This document shows positions 51,191 through 55,357 of a DNA stretch of 55,357 nucleotides, one piece after another; the first letter of the stretch is position 1; each line of letters begins with the position of its first letter. Under the pieces are notes generated by a model that saw nothing but the letters and a program-made list of their open reading frames with translations, was not told where the DNA came from and ran no database searches. The stretch comes from CAYVSF01 sp046482855 (GTDB lineage: Bacteria > Bacteroidota > Bacteroidia > Bacteroidales > UBA12077), in the NCBI GenBank assembly GCA_046482855.1, contig JAWOEH010000182.1, forward strand, positions 1-55,357. The letters are read 5' to 3'. The translations under genes were made by a program, and so were the position numbers.

Positions 51191-52774
51191 TTAAAACTCA
51201 CCAATATGCCTATCTTTTTTCGGGTAGTCAAGCGTATAGTGCAATCCCCGGCTTTCGCGCAGATCTTTGGCCATTTTAATGATTAAATAGGCCACATTAA
51301 TCAGGTTGCGTAGCTCACATAATTTTAACGAGAGGGTTGAGCGTTGGTAAAGATCTTCGGTTTCCCTGTAGATAATTGCCAGCCGCTTGAAAGCACGTGC
51401 CAAACGCAGGTCGGAACGGACAATGCCCACATAGTTACTCATGATCATTTGCATCTCTTTGTAATTCTGAGTAATCATGATCAATTCTTCAGGATAGCTG
51501 GTGCCTGAGGTGTCCCATGGAGGAATATTTTGTTGGATGGAGATACTGTTCAGGTGTTTTTTTCCATGCGTAGCGGCCAAATCGGCATACACAATGGCTT
51601 CGGTAAGCGAGTTGGACGCCAGTCGGTTGGCTCCGTGCAGACCCGTGGAGCTTACTTCGCCGGCTGCGTACAGATGCTGAATTGTACTTTCCCCATGGGT
51701 GTTGACTTTTACCCCTCCGCAGCTATAGTGAGCTGCCGGAACTACGGGAATGGGGTCTTTGGTAATATCAATCCCCAAACTCAGGCATTTGGCAAAAATA
51801 TTAGGGAAATGTGATTTGAGCTCTTCAGCATTAAGGTGTGTACAGTCCAGATGGACAAAGTCCTCCCCGCGAATTTTCATTTCGTTGTCGATGGCTCGTG
51901 CCACGATATCACGGGGAGCCAAACATCCTCGTGGGTCATATTCGGGCATGAAAGCTTTGCCGTCGGTAGTGCGAAGAAGAGCACCAAAGCCCCGAAGCGC
52001 TTCGGTAACAAGAAAGGCCGGCTTTTCTTTAGGGTTGTAAAGGGCTGTAGGATGAAATTGCATGAATTCCATGTTTTCGATATTGCCCTTTGCCCGGTAT
52101 ACCATAGCCACACCATCGCCTGTAGCGATGGGCGGGTTTGTTGTACTTTCGTATAGATTGCCTACGCCACCGGTAGCTAACAGGGTGATTTTTGATAAAA
52201 AGGTGGACACTTTTTCGCTGGCAACATCCATGATGTAAGCCCCATAGCAGGTAATGCTTGTTTGGTTTCGCCTGACTGGTTTTCCTAAATGGTGCTCCGT
52301 TATCAGATCGACGGCAAAATGGTGTTCCAGGATATCGATATTGGGATGCGATTTTACCTGTTCAACAAGGGCATTTTGAATGGCTTCGCCGGTATTGTCT
52401 TTATGATGCAAAACTCGGTATTCCGAATGGCCCCCTTCCCGACCTAAGTCGTATTTGTTGTTTCCTCTTTTGTCAAAGTCTACGCCCCACTCAATAAGTT
52501 TCTGGATTTGTTGAGGTCCTCTTTCCACCACCAGACGTACGACCTCTTCGTCGCATAATCCGTCGCCACATACCAAGGTGTCCTGAATATGCTTTTCGAA
52601 ATTGTCGGGGGGATAGGTTACGGCGGCAATTCCTCCCTGGGCATATTTTGTATTGGCTTCATCGAGAGTGCTTTTTGAGATAATACACACCCGACCGGCC
52701 TCTGCTACTTTTAAAGCGTAGCTTAATCCGGCTAAGCCGGCTCCAATCACAAGGAAATCATAAGTTTTTGTCAT
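51191..52774 (-). CDS. nadB: L-aspartate oxidase
   Basis: Oxidises L-aspartate to iminoaspartate with FAD, the first step of de novo NAD synthesis, working with NadA. The 527-residue protein has the FAD motif GAGLAGLSYAL near residue 11, the TKYAQGGIAAV loop, GREGGHSEYRVLHHKD, LATGGVGNLYESTTNP, FHPTALYNPKEKPAFLVTEALRG, AHYSCGGVKVNTHGES and GANRLASNSLTEA, as in NadB. No nadA or nadC lies in the window. A TATCTTTG box lies 32 bases upstream on the minus strand. Confidence 0.94.
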   Translation of the reverse strand: MTKTYDFLVIGAGLAGLSYALKVAEAGRVCIISKSTLDEANTKYAQGGIAAVTYPPDNFEKHIQDTLVCGDGLCDEEVVRLVVERGPQQIQKLIEWGVDFDKRGNNKYDLGREGGHSEYRVLHHKDNTGEAIQNALVEQVKSHPNIDILEHHFAVDLITEHHLGKPVRRNQTSITCYGAYIMDVASEKVSTFLSKITLLATGGVGNLYESTTNPPIATGDGVAMVYRAKGNIENMEFMQFHPTALYNPKEKPAFLVTEALRGFGALLRTTDGKAFMPEYDPRGCLAPRDIVARAIDNEMKIRGEDFVHLDCTHLNAEELKSHFPNIFAKCLSLGIDITKDPIPVVPAAHYSCGGVKVNTHGESTIQHLYAAGEVSSTGLHGANRLASNSLTEAIVYADLAATHGKKHLNSISIQQNIPPWDTSGTSYPEELIMITQNYKEMQMIMSNYVGIVRSDLRLARAFKRLAIIYRETEDLYQRSTLSLKLCELRNLINVAYLIIKMAKDLRESRGLHYTLDYPKKDRHIGEF

Positions 52775-52806
52775 GCTGCAGAAGAGTTGCTATGGCTGAA
52801 ACGCGC

Positions 52807-52814
52807 CAAAGATA
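52807..52814 (-). promoter_or_regulatory. Promoter -7 box upstream of nadB
   Basis: On the minus strand this reads TATCTTTG, matching TAnnTTTG, 32 bases before the nadB ATG. No clear -33 element at standard spacing. Confidence 0.4.
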
Positions 52815-52911
52815 ATGAAAACCTTATAGTAAACCATATGAAGCCTGGGTGTTTTACATCTGTACAAATGCTGTTTTATCAGTTCTTACTATGCCTTCAA
52901 CCAATTATGGC

Positions 52912-55260
52912 TTAGGACTTATTGGTGAAACGGGTGATGTCATTGGCAATTTTTAGGATTTTATACACCTCCCCATTTTCATCATAAATGGGGGTATAGG
53001 ATTCCAGGAACACATAATGTTTTCCTTGTATGGTAAGTTCGGTTGCTTGTTTGCGGATAGTTCCCTGATTGAGATCTTGCCAAAAGGCTTCGTAGCCGGA
53101 TTTTTGACTCTGATCCAGATTTAGGCCTACGGTGTGGTGTGTGCCCAATGCCTGCTCTTTAGTGATACCTAATAGCTTCAGGTAGGCGTCATTTATGTCC
53201 AGAATCGTTCCCTGAGGATCATATTCAATAATGTAGCTTGTGTTGTGCAGAGCGGTTATAAACCCTTCCATTTCCGCACTTTTCCGTGCTGCTTCTTCCT
53301 GGGTTGCCTGCAATTCCTCCATGTTTTGGCGCATTTCTTCCTCCTGTGCCGCCAGCTCCTCTGCTTGTTGTTGCGATTGCTCAAGCAAATGTGCGGTTTG
53401 TTTATTAATGCGTTCGGAGGCAATGGTTGAAGCAATGGTTTCGGATACTTTATGCATTAAGGCTAAGTGATGATCTTCCAGCGCACGGAATGAAGCAATC
53501 TCTATAATGCCCAGAACCTGTTCTTCCTGCATCAGGGGTATCAGCAACAGGCTGGAAGGGTTGGCATCGCCAAGTCCCGAGGTTATTTTGATGTAATCCT
53601 GAGGGATTTCTGTCAGGTGTATGTTTTTCTTTTCAATGGCACATGTCCCAACCAAACCTTCACCCAGCTGGAAGGTTCTTTTTTTGTATTTTCTACGGCT
53701 GTATGCATAAGCTGCCTGAAGGGAAAATGTAACCGTTTCCCCATCAACTTCTTCATCTTTTATAAACATGCCTCCTTGATTCGCTCCCAGGTAGTTTACT
53801 AAAAATTGAATGATCTGAAAGCTAAGCTCCTGCATGTCGCTGTGTGTATCCCGCAGAAGTGTTCCCAGCTTTGCCAGCCCTTCGTTTGTCCATTGTCGTT
53901 TTTCGTCCTCTTCCTTGCGTTTTTTCTCTTCCTTTCGAGCATTTATCAGGTTGTTGCGCATTTCAAGCAGCGAGTTTCCTAAATCATCCTCATTGCTTAG
54001 CAGGGTGAGCTGGCTCTCGAGATTTCCTGTACCTATTTGGCGGGCAAAGTTTGACTTGGCCATTAATCCCTCCACCGATCGATTCAGGGCATTGCCCATT
54101 TCTTCAATTTCGTCGCCTGTTTTTACATTTAGCTTCATGGACTCATCGATACGCCCACGTCCCATTTGCTTCAGGAAGTCCGTTACTTTTTCAATGGGGC
54201 CCGTGATATTTTTTGCAATCAAGGTAATTAGGAAGGCCAGCAGGAGCAATCCGATGGCTCCCACCAATAAGGAGAGGATAAAAGTTTTACGAGCCTCCTG
54301 AGTGACAACCGACAGCGGGACGGCAATCCCAACCGACCAGGGAGTTTGTATGCCTTCAATCGTAACGGGCGCATAGGCCGTGTAAAACTCTTCTCCCTCC
54401 TCATTTTCGGTAAAATAGGAAAAGGTTTTCCCCTTTTTTATGTTTTCTGTTACATTGAATTTTTTGTTCTCTTCCGGAAAGATGGTAGCTGTATTTTTTC
54501 CGATAAATTCGGCAGAAGGATTAGCGATGTATACACCTTCGTTCGAAAGCATGAAGGAGATACTTTGGCTGTTGGGTTTAATCTTGTCCATAATGGGTTG
54601 GAATTGCTCCAGGTGGATGTCGGCACCTAACACACCCATGAATTTTCCGCCTGCAATAAGCGGATATACCAGGCTTGTTTCTAAGAACTCCTCTCCCGAC
54701 GCGCCTTTATAAGCATAATAGTAGGGTTCCATTATATAAGGCTTTCGGCTTTGCTTGGGAATTTGGTAGTAAGAGCCGGCGAAAATGGCTGATGAATCTG
54801 TCTCGATGGATTCATCCATAACAATTTGCCCATTTTGTTTATAGTACATGGGAGCAAAATTACCGATAACGCTACTCCCTTCTGTGTTTCGGTATTGTAT
54901 GTCAAGTGTATCAAGGGTATGGGGTTCCCAGGTTGTCCATAAGGCTAAAAAATCCTCATTTTCACGTAACTGGTTACGCATGATCTCCCGAAATACCTGT
55001 CGCCTGGCAGTCATAGGAAGTACATGAAAATTAGAAAAAGTAGTCTGTAAACTCCTTAGGGTGGCTGCGTATTCATTCATGTGGCGCTCGATAGTATTGG
55101 ATGCCACCTTCATATATGTGTCAGATAGCTTAATGGCATCCTTCCGCGCTTTGCTATGACTTTGGTAGCTTATAAATCCGATGGCTGCGGCAAAGATCAA
55201 GAGAGTTGAAGAGAGAATAAAGAGGAGGATTTTTTTCTTAATGGATCGTTTATTACGCAT
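52912..55260 (-). CDS. Membrane sensor with dCache, HAMP, GAF and PAS domains, no output domain
   Basis: The 782-residue protein has an N-terminal helix (about 10-30), a periplasmic double-Cache sensor (about 40-325; LWTTWEPHTLDTLD, SLVYPLIAGGKFMGVLGADIHLEQF, EFYTAYAPV), a second helix (about 328-350), HAMP (about 350-405; GPIEKVTDFLKQMGRG), a GAF domain (about 485-620; GANQGGMFIKDEE, LGEGLVGTCAIEKK, PLMQEEQVLGIIEIAS), a glutamate-rich coiled coil (about 630-670) and a C-terminal PAS (about 670-782; IIEYDPQGTILDINDAYLKLLGI). It has no histidine kinase, GGDEF or methyl-accepting signalling core. It probably passes its signal to a partner through the coiled coil or PAS domain. The gene stands alone. 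Confidence 0.87.
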   Translation of the reverse strand: MRNKRSIKKKILLFILSSTLLIFAAAIGFISYQSHSKARKDAIKLSDTYMKVASNTIERHMNEYAATLRSLQTTFSNFHVLPMTARRQVFREIMRNQLRENEDFLALWTTWEPHTLDTLDIQYRNTEGSSVIGNFAPMYYKQNGQIVMDESIETDSSAIFAGSYYQIPKQSRKPYIMEPYYYAYKGASGEEFLETSLVYPLIAGGKFMGVLGADIHLEQFQPIMDKIKPNSQSISFMLSNEGVYIANPSAEFIGKNTATIFPEENKKFNVTENIKKGKTFSYFTENEEGEEFYTAYAPVTIEGIQTPWSVGIAVPLSVVTQEARKTFILSLLVGAIGLLLLAFLITLIAKNITGPIEKVTDFLKQMGRGRIDESMKLNVKTGDEIEEMGNALNRSVEGLMAKSNFARQIGTGNLESQLTLLSNEDDLGNSLLEMRNNLINARKEEKKRKEEDEKRQWTNEGLAKLGTLLRDTHSDMQELSFQIIQFLVNYLGANQGGMFIKDEEVDGETVTFSLQAAYAYSRRKYKKRTFQLGEGLVGTCAIEKKNIHLTEIPQDYIKITSGLGDANPSSLLLIPLMQEEQVLGIIEIASFRALEDHHLALMHKVSETIASTIASERINKQTAHLLEQSQQQAEELAAQEEEMRQNMEELQATQEEAARKSAEMEGFITALHNTSYIIEYDPQGTILDINDAYLKLLGITKEQALGTHHTVGLNLDQSQKSGYEAFWQDLNQGTIRKQATELTIQGKHYVFLESYTPIYDENGEVYKILKIANDITRFTNKS

Positions 55261-55357
55261 AGTGATTAAATTTTTCTGACGGCCACTAAAGTAGAAAATG
55301 TTTTAATATCTTCGTTGTGATTGCATAGGTTTCTCTCGGCAAAATTGCGATAAAGGA
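55261..55357. other. Upstream region of the Cache/GAF/PAS sensor; nothing certain seen
   Basis: The last 97 bases hold the upstream region of the sensor gene. On the minus strand there is TACTTTAG about 25 bases before the ATG, one base from the TAnnTTTG pattern. No other feature is visible. Confidence 0.3.

Noticed and set aside
53834..54301. 155-codon plus-strand frame opposite the sensor gene
   Set aside because: Antisense shadow, serine/arginine-rich, lies over the HAMP and coiled-coil codons.
1..55357. CRISPR array, prophage, insertion sequence or integron
   Set aside because: No regularly spaced repeats, transposase, integrase or phage structural genes were seen on either strand.

Overview
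The window looks like a chromosomal segment of a Bacteroidota (Bacteroidetes) bacterium, most likely a marine or gut-type Bacteroidales/Marinilabiliales relative. The evidence is a SusC/SusD pair, a secreted protein with a type IX secretion (T9SS) C-terminal sorting domain, a Bacteroidetes-type sdhCAB operon, LytTR regulators, and many promoter boxes of the TAnnTTTG type used by the Bacteroidetes primary sigma factor. I saw no phage, insertion sequence, CRISPR array or rRNA. One tRNA (Leu, CAA) is present.

Layout. 1-2515 (-): N-terminal part of a large repetitive secreted protein that runs off the left edge. 2858-4187 (+): pyrH and frr. 4199-11224 (-): a tight five-gene operon with a TonB-dependent receptor, a LivJ-like binding lipoprotein, a YfiR-family protein, a hybrid histidine kinase with a CHASE8-like sensor, and a serine hydrolase. 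A radical SAM/SPASM gene and an OmpA-type lipoprotein lie just upstream on the same strand (to 13355). 13505-15418 (+): dxs. 15500-18913 (-): sdhCAB. 19052-22837 (+): Xaa-Pro aminopeptidase, alpha/beta hydrolase, GH20 hexosaminidase. 22940-26484 (+): a three-gene signalling cluster (LytTR regulator, Cache histidine kinase, and a receiver fused to a LytS-type kinase). 26603-36107 (+): metzincin protease, SusC, SusD, and a T9SS-exported propeller-like protein. 36245-38737 (-): a four-module sulfur-trafficking fusion. 38939-41900 (-): Spy-like protein, a candidate small RNA or attenuated leader, CtpA protease, dCMP deaminase and tRNA-Leu. 42124-43683 (+): ALDH7-type dehydrogenase. 43738-45132 (-): second aminopeptidase P. 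45416-46147 (+): unrecognised protein. 46137-47057 (-): CPBP membrane protease. 47217-48239 (+): dusB. 48378-50738 (+): S9 peptidase. 50735-52774 (-): nadB and a small export protein. 52912-55260 (-): large Cache/HAMP/GAF/PAS sensor.

The most interesting part is the 5.3-11.2 kb operon. YfiR in Pseudomonas restrains the CHASE8-bearing diguanylate cyclase YfiN and is itself captured by the OmpA-like lipoprotein YfiB. Here a YfiR homologue is adjacent to a kinase with the same kind of periplasmic region, a binding protein without any permease, and an outer-membrane receptor. An OmpA lipoprotein is nearby. This suggests an envelope-spanning sensor whose output is a phosphorelay instead of c-di-GMP.

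A second theme is peptide and glycan scavenging: a secreted metalloprotease with SusCD, two aminopeptidases P, an S9 peptidase and a GH20 enzyme, with a two-kinase LytTR cluster directly upstream of the protease-SusCD block. The third item is a short transcription unit at 39578-39682 with a full promoter and a strong terminator but no coding capacity. All function calls rest on reading the protein sequences. No database search was run.
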